From Moritella sp. JT01 (GTDB lineage: Bacteria; Pseudomonadota; Gammaproteobacteria; Enterobacterales; Moritellaceae), in assembly GCF_001574435.1 (NCBI RefSeq), contig NZ_LOCN01000034.1, positions 1-64,000 of the forward strand: a stretch of DNA of 64,000 nucleotides. Direction: 5' to 3'. The notes beneath the pieces are model-generated. The model saw only the letters and a list, made by a program, of their open reading frames with translations. It searched no databases and was not told where the DNA came from. Below, piece by piece: positions 16,554 through 25,637 of the stretch. How positions within the stretch are numbered: the stretch's first letter is position 1; every line of letters starts with the position of its first letter. Made by a program: the position numbers and the translations under genes.

Positions 16554-18173
16554 ATGGAAAATCTCCGTTTTATCGAGAGCATAGATACGATTATCTATGA
16601 CCTTTCTCGAGAACTACCTAAGCACCAAAGATATAACCGATTATTGCAGGCATGGCGGGATATTTTTTCATGTGACGCGTGTGTATTACTCAAGCTGGAA
16701 GGCGATAATTTGGTGCCTAAATCGGCCAATGGTTTACAAATAGAAGCAATGGGGCGACATTTCCCCATTGTCGAACATCCAAGATTTGAGCAAATTCTAG
16801 CTAACTACGAAAATGAAGTGCAAAAAAAAGTACTCCGTTTTGATGCTGCCTGTGATCTGCCCGATCCTTATGATGGCTTGATCCAAACGCCAGACGGGCA
16901 ACTTAATGTCCACGATTGTATGGGCGCGGTCTTAGTGATTGATAACAAGCCATGGGGCATTGTTACGATGGATGCGCTTAATCCACAACGCTTCGATTTC
17001 CTCGACCCACAAATCCTGAATTCCATGATTGGCTTGACCGAAGTTGTGATAAAAACCGCCAACTTAATCTTTGCATTAGACCAAAAAGTGCAACGACAAG
17101 AGCAAGTGACTGCCAGTTTAATTAGCGATAAGTTCAGTGAGGAAATGATTGGCTCAAGTTCTGCGATGAACATGCTTAATTTAGAAATAGACTTAGTGGC
17201 TGATTCTGACTTGGCAGCATTGATATATGGTGAGTCTGGTTCGGGAAAAGAGCTGGTCGCGCGCCGAATTCATATGGCATCAAAACGTGCCAAGGAAGCA
17301 TTAATTACAGTGAACTGCGCTGCATTACCCGAAACCATGGTCGAAAGTGAGCTGTTTGGTCATGTCGCAGGTGCGTTTACCGGCGCAACTAAAAACCGTT
17401 TGGGTAAATTTGAACTTGCTGATGGTGGCACGTTATTCTTAGATGAAATCGGCGAATTACCTATGTCTATTCAAGCCAAGCTATTAAGGGTAATTCAGTT
17501 TGGCGAACTGCAACGCTTGGGCAGTGACAAACAGCATAAAGTAGATGTGCGTTTAATCACCGCGACTAACCGAAATTTAGCTAAAGAGGTAGCGGAAGGG
17601 CGCTTTAGAGATGACTTATACCATCGTTTAACTGTGTATCCCTTAAAAGTACCAAGCTTACGCGAACGTGGTAATGATATCTTGTTATTAGCAGGTAATT
17701 TCCTTGCTAAAATTCAGCGTAAAGTCGGCATTAATAACTTAACGTTAGCCAAAGATGCTGAGCGTGCATTATTGGCGTATGAATGGCCAGGTAACGTGCG
17801 AGAACTAGAGCATCTATTGAGTAGGGCATCATTGCGTGCAGCTGCTCGCAACCGCAAAGATGATCGAGTTGTGATACTAGAAAGCCGTGATTTAGATATA
17901 CAAACAGCGAATGATAGCAGTAAGTTAACGTCTTCTTTATCGATAAACAGATCGGTTTCAATGGCGATTGATAGCAATCCAGAACAAGACGAAATTGTGA
18001 TTAACCCGAGCGCCAATGATAATAACTTGAAACAAATAACCGATGACTTTCAGACTCAGTTTATCAAAAAGATGTTAGCTGAAAATAATGGTAATTCGGC
18101 GGCAACAGCGCGTGCGATTGGGGTTGATAGAAGTAATTTACATCGCTTGATGAAGCGACTTGATATTCAGTAA
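16554..18173 (+). CDS. norR: Nitric oxide-sensing sigma-54 activator NorR
   Basis: 539 aa. N-terminal GAF domain (residues 1-175) that in NorR holds a mononuclear non-haem iron for NO; central AAA+ domain with Walker A GESGSGKE at 226-233, the sigma-54 contact GAFTGA at 273-278 and Walker B GTLFLDEIG at 292-300; C-terminal Fis-type helix-turn-helix (NSAATARAIGVDRSNLHRLM). Length and order are those of NorR. No norVW genes are adjacent; hmp, which has a sigma-54 promoter, is a likely target. Confidence 0.9.
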   Translation: MENLRFIESIDTIIYDLSRELPKHQRYNRLLQAWRDIFSCDACVLLKLEGDNLVPKSANGLQIEAMGRHFPIVEHPRFEQILANYENEVQKKVLRFDAACDLPDPYDGLIQTPDGQLNVHDCMGAVLVIDNKPWGIVTMDALNPQRFDFLDPQILNSMIGLTEVVIKTANLIFALDQKVQRQEQVTASLISDKFSEEMIGSSSAMNMLNLEIDLVADSDLAALIYGESGSGKELVARRIHMASKRAKEALITVNCAALPETMVESELFGHVAGAFTGATKNRLGKFELADGGTLFLDEIGELPMSIQAKLLRVIQFGELQRLGSDKQHKVDVRLITATNRNLAKEVAEGRFRDDLYHRLTVYPLKVPSLRERGNDILLLAGNFLAKIQRKVGINNLTLAKDAERALLAYEWPGNVRELEHLLSRASLRAAARNRKDDRVVILESRDLDIQTANDSSKLTSSLSINRSVSMAIDSNPEQDEIVINPSANDNNLKQITDDFQTQFIKKMLAENNGNSAATARAIGVDRSNLHRLMKRLDIQ

Positions 18174-18214
18174 ATCATGGTGTTCGTTTAATTAAACTTC
18201 AGTAAAAGTCGTAT

Positions 18215-18254
18215 AAAAAAGGCGGTAGAGATGTGAATCTCTGCCGCCTTTTTA
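18215..18254. terminator. Bidirectional terminator, norR/norM
   Basis: AAGGCGGTAGAGAT and ATCTCTGCCGCCTT form a 14-bp stem with A and T runs on either side. It serves the convergent norR and norM genes. Confidence 0.9.
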
Positions 18255-18289
18255 TTCAGCGTATCTTGCTAACTAAATAGTCATAGCGA

Positions 18290-19666
18290 TTAAGCTGTGG
18301 CTGCTAACTCAGGTGTATGACCGTGCGTTGTTTTCTTATAAACACTTGCAAGTTTGATTGATAACAATATCGCCGCCATTGTGAGCCCTGAAATAAAGCC
18401 AATCCAGAAACCAGCTGCGCCCATTGCTGGCACAATGAGATCTGTTAACGCCAGTGTATAACCAATCGTCATCCCCACAGCCCAATAGGAAAATAGGGTG
18501 ATGTAAAAGATCACACTTGTTTCTTTATAACCACGTAATGCGCCGGCTGCAATCACTTGTACTGCATCCGAGATTTGATACACGGCTGCAATCAACATTA
18601 ACCCTGTTGCAATGTTAATGGTGGTCATGTCTTCGGTATAAATTTCCGCAATCTGATTACGCAGTACGATTGTTAAGATCGCTGTAATAACAGATAGACC
18701 AACGCCCATCCACATTGCTGTTATACTGGCAAACTTCGCTTGTAGTGGTTTTTTTTCACCGACATATTGTCCAACGATAATTGTCGCTGCAATACCCAGA
18801 CTAAGCGGTAGCATGAATATCATTGATGAAAAGTTTAACGCAACCTGATGCGCAGCGACCGTGATCGCGCCAAGTGGTGCTAATAGAATGGACACAACAG
18901 CAAACAGGGTTACTTCGCAGAACATAGACGCGGCGATAGGGAAACCAACACCAATGATGTGCGACATTTCTTTTTTATCAATACCATAAACTTGATCGAA
19001 TAATTTGATCTCTTTAAAGTCTTTATGAAAATAGCTATAAGCAATCATCGAGAAACACATCGCCACAAATACTAATACAGACGCAACAGCACAACCAACA
19101 CCACCCAGTGCAGGCATACCAAAGTGACCATTAATGAAGATGTAGTTTGCTGGTATGTTTACCATGATACCGATCAAGCCAATCACCATGGTTGGTTTGG
19201 TAATACCTAACCCTTCATGGTAACTACGGATTACTTGATAACCACATGCAAACGGTAATGCTAATGAAATAACGCGTAAATAATCTGTTGTTAGCTCGGC
19301 TAATCTATCTTCAACATGCATGAATTCTAGGATCATCGGGCTGTAATATAGCAGCGCCATCATTGGCAGAAAGATGATTAATACAAACCAGACACCTTGC
19401 TGTACGACTTGCGCAATTTCACTTTGTTTTTTAGCGCCATAAAGCTGTGCAACGATCGGTGTGATCGCCATTAAAATGCCAACTAAAAACATTAATACTG
19501 GGAACCAAATACTGTTGGCAATCGCGACCGCCGCCATGTCTGTTGCACTTACTGCGCCAGCCATTACGGTATCAACAAAGCCCATGACAGTGAACGCAAG
19601 TTGTGCGATCAGAATTGGAACCATTAATCTAAATAAGTTAGAAACCTCAGATCGATATTTCTGCAC
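18290..19666 (-). CDS. norM: MATE multidrug efflux pump NorM
   Basis: 458 aa with 12 membrane segments, the NorM length. Exports fluoroquinolones, dyes and other cations in exchange for Na+ or H+. MATE features: MVPILIAQLAFTVMGFVDTVMAG at the start (first membrane segment with the Asp of helix 1 region), PIVAQLYGAKK loop after segment 2, and the matching IIVGQYVGEKKP loop in the second half. Divergent from riboflavin synthase, the same neighbourhood as norM (ydhE) and ribC in E. coli. Confidence 0.92.
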   Translation of the reverse strand: MQKYRSEVSNLFRLMVPILIAQLAFTVMGFVDTVMAGAVSATDMAAVAIANSIWFPVLMFLVGILMAITPIVAQLYGAKKQSEIAQVVQQGVWFVLIIFLPMMALLYYSPMILEFMHVEDRLAELTTDYLRVISLALPFACGYQVIRSYHEGLGITKPTMVIGLIGIMVNIPANYIFINGHFGMPALGGVGCAVASVLVFVAMCFSMIAYSYFHKDFKEIKLFDQVYGIDKKEMSHIIGVGFPIAASMFCEVTLFAVVSILLAPLGAITVAAHQVALNFSSMIFMLPLSLGIAATIIVGQYVGEKKPLQAKFASITAMWMGVGLSVITAILTIVLRNQIAEIYTEDMTTINIATGLMLIAAVYQISDAVQVIAAGALRGYKETSVIFYITLFSYWAVGMTIGYTLALTDLIVPAMGAAGFWIGFISGLTMAAILLSIKLASVYKKTTHGHTPELAATA

Positions 19667-19940
19667 TGTTACTCCGAATATTTTTTGGGTTGTTATGTTG
19701 TGTATTCTAAGAATGGACGTTGCTGAAAACGAAAGAAATGATTATGAATGTTGTGATATTCGCGTTCGTGAGGGCATACCTGATCCAGCTAGGAGCATAA
19801 TAATCCTTTATGGCTGGTATTTACAGATGTATTTGAAATTATTTTATTCGATATTAACATCAGGTTATTAACTAGATGAATTATCTAAACTAACACGATA
19901 TAGTTAGGTATATTCGTTTAAGTAGTGATAAAGGTCATTT

Positions 19941-20546
19941 ATGTTTACTGGTATTGTACAAAGAAAAGCAAAGATTATTAGTATCGACAAAAAAGAGCAA
20001 TTACATACGTTAGAAGTTGCGCTAGATAAAGTACATCAAGACGGTTTAGTTATCGGCGCAAGTATCGCGAATAACGGTACATGCTTGACGGTAGTAAAGA
20101 TGAATGACAACAGTGTTTGTTTTGATGTGATTGAAGAAACACTTAAAGTGACGAACCTTGTAGACCTTGAAGTCGGCGATGAAGTTAATCTAGAACGCGC
20201 TGCAAAGTTTGGCGATGAGATCGGCGGGCATTTATTGTCGGGTCATGTACATACACAAGCTGAGATTGTCACCATTAACCGCACTGAAACTAACTGTGAT
20301 ATCTGCTTTAAAATAGCCCAAGAATGGCAAAAATACGTATTACCAAAAGGTTTCATCTCGATTGATGGTATCAGCCTCACATTAGGTGATGCAGCAGACG
20401 GTCATTTTTGGGTGCATTTAATACCAGAAACGTTAGCTGTAACGAACCTAGGCAGTCGTCGTATTGGTCAGTTTGTAAACATCGAAATTGACAGCCAGAC
20501 ACAAGCGATTGTTGATACTGTAGAACGTATGATGGCAAACAAGTAA
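19941..20546 (+). CDS. ribE: Riboflavin synthase, alpha subunit
   Basis: 201 aa. Dismutates two 6,7-dimethyl-8-ribityllumazines to riboflavin. Two lumazine-binding repeats (MFTGIVQRKAKI... and GGHLLSGHVHTQAEI...), with the N-terminal MFTGIV and the GxHLLSGHVH motif of the active site. No FMN riboswitch was seen in the 274-base upstream gap. Called ribC in E. coli naming. Confidence 0.95.
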   Translation: MFTGIVQRKAKIISIDKKEQLHTLEVALDKVHQDGLVIGASIANNGTCLTVVKMNDNSVCFDVIEETLKVTNLVDLEVGDEVNLERAAKFGDEIGGHLLSGHVHTQAEIVTINRTETNCDICFKIAQEWQKYVLPKGFISIDGISLTLGDAADGHFWVHLIPETLAVTNLGSRRIGQFVNIEIDSQTQAIVDTVERMMANK

Positions 20547-20712
20547 TTAGCGTTACTTTACTATAGCTGATAGAAATAGCATAATAAGAGCGATATTCAG
20601 GCTTAGCAATCTTTATTCAAACATGCCGCATCGCTCTAAATTAACACACTCTTCTAATATGACCTCATTTATACAATTTGTATTCAAAAGCATTTTATTT
20701 AAAGCTTCTGAT

Positions 20713-20916
20713 TTAAAATATTTGCTCATCATCCGCATCAATAAATAATTCAAACTTCTCATGAGCTTGATCATGCAATAATTTAAAGTGAATACTATTG
20801 CAGCAGGCACTGCACTCATCATAAAAATCTTGCGCGCCATTGCTGGCATCAATATCAGCCGTGATAAATTGACCACAATGTGGACACACAACTGTTCTAT
20901 GGGAAAATTGTTTCAT
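20713..20916 (-). CDS. CPXCG-motif zinc-ribbon protein
   Basis: 67 aa. VVCPHCGQF at residues 9-17 and DECSACCNS at 33-41 give two CxxC pairs, so a zinc ribbon is likely. Family of small CPXCG cysteine-rich proteins of unknown role. Starts after GCGGAGGTTATC on the minus strand, a strong ribosome site. An overlapping frame at 20613-20891 is a shadow. Confidence 0.8.
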   Translation of the reverse strand: MKQFSHRTVVCPHCGQFITADIDASNGAQDFYDECSACCNSIHFKLLHDQAHEKFELFIDADDEQIF

Positions 20917-21009
20917 GATAACCTCCGCAGGTTATATCGCATCCTCTAAGCTTATTTTAGCTGAAGATTGTACTTTTGCATGTTTGGAGTGTTAGGCATG
21001 GGTAGCGAT

Positions 21010-21045
21010 GAAAATAGGCACTGATATATCTCGATATCAGTGCCT
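21010..21045 (-). terminator. Terminator after lrgB
   Basis: AGGCACTGATAT and ATATCAGTGCCT form a perfect 12-bp stem with a 6-base loop, followed on the minus strand by TATTTT. Confidence 0.7.
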
Positions 21046-21071
21046 CAATGAATGGATATTATGTGGCGATA

Positions 21072-21761
21072 CTAGAGCATCCAACTGAGTAGGTAAGGGT
21101 ACAGAATCGGCGCAATAATAGATGTTAATACGCCGCTAATGAGCAATGCTGTGGTGCTAAATGCACCGTGAGTACGACTCAACTCCATCGCCTTAGAAGT
21201 ACCAATAACATGTGAACCTGCACCAATAGCAAGTCCTTGGGCTTCGGGGGTGTGAATTCGTAAATGTTTCAATAAAAATGGTGCGCAGACGTTACCAAAT
21301 ATGCCGACCATCATAACCATGATCGCAGAAATAGCAGGGATCCCACCGATCGTTTCGCTAATTGCCATTGCAATTGGCATGGTTACTGCTTTAGGGGCAA
21401 GTGAGGCCACAATTTCAGGTGGAGCTGAAAAGCTAATAGCGACGAATACAGTAACGACCAACCCGACAACTACGCCGACACTACAGGCAATTAATACGGG
21501 TACTATTTTCGCCTTAACATGGACAAATTGTTGATATAGGGGAAAAGCGAGGGCAATAACGGCAGGTTCGAGCAAACGCGTTAGTATCGTCGTACCTTGT
21601 TCGTATTCTTCAAGCTTAAATCCAAATACCATCATGATGGTAATTAACGTACCAACACAAAGCAGGATTGGATTAAAGAGCGCAAGTGCGGTTTTATTAT
21701 AAACCCATTGCGCCAGAAAATAGATAATAAGGGTTAATGGGATAGCTAAATATACGATCAT
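21072..21761 (-). CDS. LrgB/CidB (YohK) family membrane protein
   Basis: 229 aa, about seven membrane segments. GVVVGLVVTVFVA, APKAVTMPIAMAISETIGG (residues about 123-141) and AIGAGSHVIGTSKAMELS are typical of LrgB. The family pairs with LrgA in a holin/antiholin-like or small-metabolite (pyruvate, glycolate) export system. Overlaps the lrgA-like stop by four bases, so coupled translation. Confidence 0.9.
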   Translation of the reverse strand: MIVYLAIPLTLIIYFLAQWVYNKTALALFNPILLCVGTLITIMMVFGFKLEEYEQGTTILTRLLEPAVIALAFPLYQQFVHVKAKIVPVLIACSVGVVVGLVVTVFVAISFSAPPEIVASLAPKAVTMPIAMAISETIGGIPAISAIMVMMVGIFGNVCAPFLLKHLRIHTPEAQGLAIGAGSHVIGTSKAMELSRTHGAFSTTALLISGVLTSIIAPILYPYLLSWML

Positions 21762-22165
21762 TTATCGTCACCTTGTTTTTCATTTAACTTTTCATTTAGT
21801 GCTTTATTTGATTTGGAGGCACTTGCTCGATTTAAATAACAATAAGTATGTCCAACGGAAAGAAAGATAACAACAGTACCAATGAAACTCGCCATGACGA
21901 GGGGCAGCAAGTTTTGTTGTACTAAATCAAAGTAACCCATGAGGGCAACACCTGCGGGTACAAATAAGATACCTATGTAACGATTAAGTTGAAGGCATAC
22001 TTTTGCTACATACTTTTTCTTTAGCATGCCACTGCTTAATGCGAAAAATAAAAGTAATAAGCCGATGATGCTTGAAGGAAGTTCGACAGGTAATAATAGA
22101 CTAATTCCCCGACTTAAAATGACAAAACAAAAAATAGTGAAAATATTATACAGCCATATTTTCAT
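21758..22165 (-). CDS. LrgA/CidA (YohJ) family holin-like protein
   Basis: 135 aa with four membrane segments and a charged C-terminal tail (NKALNEKLNEKQGDDK). LPVELPSSIIGLLLLFF and LFVPAGVALMGYFDL are characteristic of LrgA. First gene of a two-gene operon with the LrgB-like gene. The pair is thought to modulate murein hydrolase export or carry small organic acids. Confidence 0.88.
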   Translation of the reverse strand: MKIWLYNIFTIFCFVILSRGISLLLPVELPSSIIGLLLLFFALSSGMLKKKYVAKVCLQLNRYIGILFVPAGVALMGYFDLVQQNLLPLVMASFIGTVVIFLSVGHTYCYLNRASASKSNKALNEKLNEKQGDDK

Positions 22166-22297
22166 TGATTACCTACCTACTAATTATGCGATTGCTAAGC
22201 AATTACTGTGCGATCGAAAGCGCCCTATATAAAATGTTAAAAATATACAGGGCAGATGATACAATAAACGTTACTTGAAGTTTATTAGGTTATAAAA

Positions 22298-22966
22298 ATG
22301 CAGTATCCGGTTAATGAAATTTTTGAAACAGTACAAGGTGAAGGCCATTTTACTGGTTATCCCGTCATCTTTATTCGCCTACAAGGATGCGATGTAGGTT
22401 GTTCGTGGTGTGATACCAAACAAACATGGACAGTTGATCCCGAGATGCAAGTGTCACAACAAACGGTGAACAAAGCTTGCGATGATAAACCACATTGGGC
22501 GAACTTTACTGCACAAGAATTCATTGCCATGATACAAAAAAATGGTTTTGTTGCAAAGCATATTGTTATTTCGGGTGGTGAACCTTGCCAATATGATCTT
22601 GTTGAATTAACGCGTGAATTAGAACATGCAGGGTATTTCTGCCAAATTGAGACTTCGGGTACATCCGAAGTTCGCGCAACAGACACGACGTGGGTGACAG
22701 TATCACCAAAGATCCAGATGAAAGGTCAGTTACCCGTTCTACAGAGTGCACTGCGACGTGCAAATGAAATTAAACATGTGATCGCAATGGAAAAACACAT
22801 TGAAGAGCTGGACGAGCTAATCGCTAATATAGACACCGCGGACAAGATTATGTGTTTACAGCCTATCTCGCAGCAAAAACGTGCAACAGATTTAGCGATC
22901 AAGCTGTGTATTGAACGTAACTGGAAACTGTCTGTTCAAATGCATAAATACATCTTTATCGATTAA
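22298..22966 (+). CDS. queE: 7-carboxy-7-deazaguanine synthase
   Basis: 222 aa radical SAM enzyme of the queuosine pathway; turns 6-carboxytetrahydropterin into 7-carboxy-7-deazaguanine. Cluster motif CDVGCSWC gives Cys31, Cys35 and Cys38 (CX3CX2C), followed by DTKQTW, and VISGGEPC is the glycine-rich SAM motif. Ends in the typical SVQMHKYIFID. Single gene, divergent from lrgAB; no queC or queD beside it. Confidence 0.93.
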   Translation: MQYPVNEIFETVQGEGHFTGYPVIFIRLQGCDVGCSWCDTKQTWTVDPEMQVSQQTVNKACDDKPHWANFTAQEFIAMIQKNGFVAKHIVISGGEPCQYDLVELTRELEHAGYFCQIETSGTSEVRATDTTWVTVSPKIQMKGQLPVLQSALRRANEIKHVIAMEKHIEELDELIANIDTADKIMCLQPISQQKRATDLAIKLCIERNWKLSVQMHKYIFID

Positions 22967-23075
22967 GCAGTGTTACATTTGTTGATATTCGCCTACCTTC
23001 TGCTCATTTATCCGTAGCGGGGATGGCGGCATAACGTATCGTTAAAATAAGTATTAATAGAACGCAGGGACAGGT

Positions 23076-23459
23076 ATGAATCATTTTTACACATCAGACG
23101 CTGGACTAATCGATCGCTTTAAACAACGTGAAGAAACCTTATTGCATACTGATTTTTCGAAATCACCCATGCAGCTTGATGAGGTCTTACACCCTGAATT
23201 ATTTGAGATATCACCAATAGGAACCTATACCTCACGTAGCGAGATAGTGGCATGGTTATTAGCCAAGTCACCGACGCAACGTTGGAGATTGACTCAGTTT
23301 AAAGTTGTTGAGTTGGCAGCGGATACAATGCTGGTTTGTTATCAAGCGAATTCAATTAACGATGGTAAGGTAAAAGAAACAGGCAGCTTACGTAGTTCAA
23401 TTTGGCGTTTTAACAACCAGCAATGGCGACTTCAATTCCATCAGGCAACAAAAAACTAA
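23076..23459 (+). CDS. NTF2-like (DUF4440) protein
   Basis: 127 aa, soluble alpha+beta cone fold. LIDRFKQREETLL helix, LHPELFEISPIGTYTSRSEI middle, and C-terminal SLRSSIWRFNNQQWRLQFHQATK strands fit DUF4440/SnoaL-like proteins. No catalytic residue can be assigned. Good ribosome site (GCAGGGACAGGT). Confidence 0.75.
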   Translation: MNHFYTSDAGLIDRFKQREETLLHTDFSKSPMQLDEVLHPELFEISPIGTYTSRSEIVAWLLAKSPTQRWRLTQFKVVELAADTMLVCYQANSINDGKVKETGSLRSSIWRFNNQQWRLQFHQATKN

Positions 23460-23731
23460 CAAGTACGCATATTAATTAATTCATGTTTAACCTACCTATC
23501 TAGTACTATTTCTCTGTTTACCTCCTCTTTAGGGGGGTTACTTCCTCGATATAAAGTTTTTACATCTACTGTAATTATTTGACATAGCTCGCATAAAATA
23601 TCGTCATGGCTTCGATTGACAATAATTTGGCGCGTTTAGCCTATAGCTGACACTGTGTAGTAAAAGTATTATGTGAATATAATACTTACAACCTAATTGT
23701 TAACGGAATGAAAACAAATTAAAGGTGTAGC

Positions 23732-25558
23732 ATGGATACTATTATGAAAAATACAACTCAGAAGAAATTCTTTAAAACAACACCAATTGCTCTTGCGCTA
23801 ATTGTCTCAGGCTATACAGCCGCGCCACATGCAATTGAATTTAACTGGGGTGATGTTGAAGGTTCATTTAACTCACAAATTACAGCGGGTTCAAGCTGGC
23901 GTGTTGAAAACCCAGATGCTAAAAATGCGGGTGTGGGTAACGGTGGTTTACCTGGTAATACACCAACGGGTGATGACGGTAACTTAAATTATGCTAAAGG
24001 TGATGCTTTTACTCAGACGATTAAGGGACTTCATGATCTAGGCTTAACGTACGAAACAGAAGAAGGTACAACTTTTGGTGCCTTTGTCCGTGGTAAGTAT
24101 TGGTATGACTATGCATTAGATAAAAATGATGTCATACACGGTAGTGGTACCAATGGTTATGTTGCTAACCAACCGATTAATGATGATGACTTTAATGATT
24201 TAACTAAGTCGAAAGGTGTCGCATTACTTGATGCTTATATCTTCACTGGTTTCTACTTAGGCGAGACTGCTGTTGATTTACGTATTGGTAAACAAGTGGT
24301 TAACTGGGGTGAAAGTTCATTCATTCAAGGCGGTATTAATGCGGTCAACCCTGTTGATGCAGCCGCTTTCCGTCGTCCTGGCGCAGAAGTGAAAGAGGGT
24401 TTACTGCCAGTAAATATGATTTTTGCTAATATTGGTTTAACTGATAATTTAAGTGTGGAAGCATTTTATCAATTAGAGTTTGAACCAACAGTGATTGATA
24501 GCTGTGGTACTTATTTCTCGACAGCGGATTATTTAGCTGAAGGTTGTAACACGTTAGTTGTTGATCCTGGCACTGGTGTAACAGATAAAGGTCTATATGA
24601 TGCAGGTATTTATGCAACTCGTGGTACGGATGAGATGGCATCAGATGATGGTCAATTTGGTGTTGCATTCAAATATTATGCTGAAAGTTTAAACGCGACA
24701 GAGTTTGGTTTTTATTACATGAACTACCATTCTCGTTTACCCTATGCGAGTGCCGAAGCTGGTGTTTATAATACTACACCAATCAATGACCCTTCTACGG
24801 GGGCTCCATTACCATTTATCCCAGGCGTTGATGCATATAACCCGCATTATCATACTGTTTATCCAGAAGATATTCAGTTGTTCGGTCTTAGTTTTAATAC
24901 CACTGTTTCAGAATGGGCAGTATCAGGTGAAGTGAGTCATCGTCTGGATATGCCACTGCAAATTAATGGCGCAGATCTTCTCGCTTCTGCACTATCAGAT
25001 GCCGATGGATCACCGTTAACGCCTGAATACCGAAAGGCAAATGCTGGTGATACTGTAGATGGTTTCGATCGTTTTGATTATAGCCAAGCACAACTGACAT
25101 TTATTAAATTTTTCGATAAAGTACTGGGTACAGATCGTATTACCGCAGTTGCTGAACTGGGTTATGGTCACGTATGGGACTTAGATGAATCAGACGATGC
25201 CATTAAATATGGCCGTGCAACGGTTTATGGCGTTAGTTTTGATGGCGTAGGTGATGATAAAGATGGCTTTACAACGTCTGACAGTGCCGGTTATCGTCTA
25301 GCAGTAAAAGCCGATTACCGTAATGTTTTCGCTGGTGTTGATTTAGCACCGTCAGTGGCTTGGTCTCATGATGTTTATGGTTACAGCCCTGAACCACAAG
25401 GTACATTCCAGGAAGGTCGTACAGGTATCAATGTTGCCTTAAAAGCGGATTACCTAAAAAAATACAATGCGTCAGTGAGCTATACCCAATTTGGTGGTGA
25501 TTTTAACCCGCTATCTGATCGTGATTATGTTTCTGTTGCCGTTGGTATATCGTTCTAA
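23732..25558 (+). CDS. DUF1302 outer-membrane protein
   Basis: 608 aa. Signal peptide (about residues 1-33, ending AAPHA), then long beta-strand-rich sequence with repeated aromatic and glycine alternation and a final aromatic residue (VAVGISF), as in outer-membrane barrels. Motifs VEGSFNSQITAGSSWR and LRIGKQVVNWGES are typical of DUF1302. AAAGGTG before the ATG at 23732 fixes the start; 23744 is an alternative. Followed by the DUF1329 gene, its usual partner; the pair is linked to hydrophobic substrate handling in other bacteria. Confidence 0.85.
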   Translation: MDTIMKNTTQKKFFKTTPIALALIVSGYTAAPHAIEFNWGDVEGSFNSQITAGSSWRVENPDAKNAGVGNGGLPGNTPTGDDGNLNYAKGDAFTQTIKGLHDLGLTYETEEGTTFGAFVRGKYWYDYALDKNDVIHGSGTNGYVANQPINDDDFNDLTKSKGVALLDAYIFTGFYLGETAVDLRIGKQVVNWGESSFIQGGINAVNPVDAAAFRRPGAEVKEGLLPVNMIFANIGLTDNLSVEAFYQLEFEPTVIDSCGTYFSTADYLAEGCNTLVVDPGTGVTDKGLYDAGIYATRGTDEMASDDGQFGVAFKYYAESLNATEFGFYYMNYHSRLPYASAEAGVYNTTPINDPSTGAPLPFIPGVDAYNPHYHTVYPEDIQLFGLSFNTTVSEWAVSGEVSHRLDMPLQINGADLLASALSDADGSPLTPEYRKANAGDTVDGFDRFDYSQAQLTFIKFFDKVLGTDRITAVAELGYGHVWDLDESDDAIKYGRATVYGVSFDGVGDDKDGFTTSDSAGYRLAVKADYRNVFAGVDLAPSVAWSHDVYGYSPEPQGTFQEGRTGINVALKADYLKKYNASVSYTQFGGDFNPLSDRDYVSVAVGISF

Positions 25559-25637
25559 TTAGGCATTGATAAGTATATTAAGTTTTAGAGAGTAAATTCG
25601 GATAGAGCGAATAGAAGTTATCGAAAAGGATTTTAAT

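Noticed and set aside
19461-19871. 136-aa plus-strand frame at the norM start
   Set aside because: Overlaps norM on the other strand and has no start signal. The norM/ribE gap was also checked for an FMN riboswitch and none was seen.
20613-20891. 92-aa minus-strand frame overlapping the CPXCG gene
   Set aside because: The 20713-20916 frame has the zinc-ribbon motif and the ribosome site; this one has neither.
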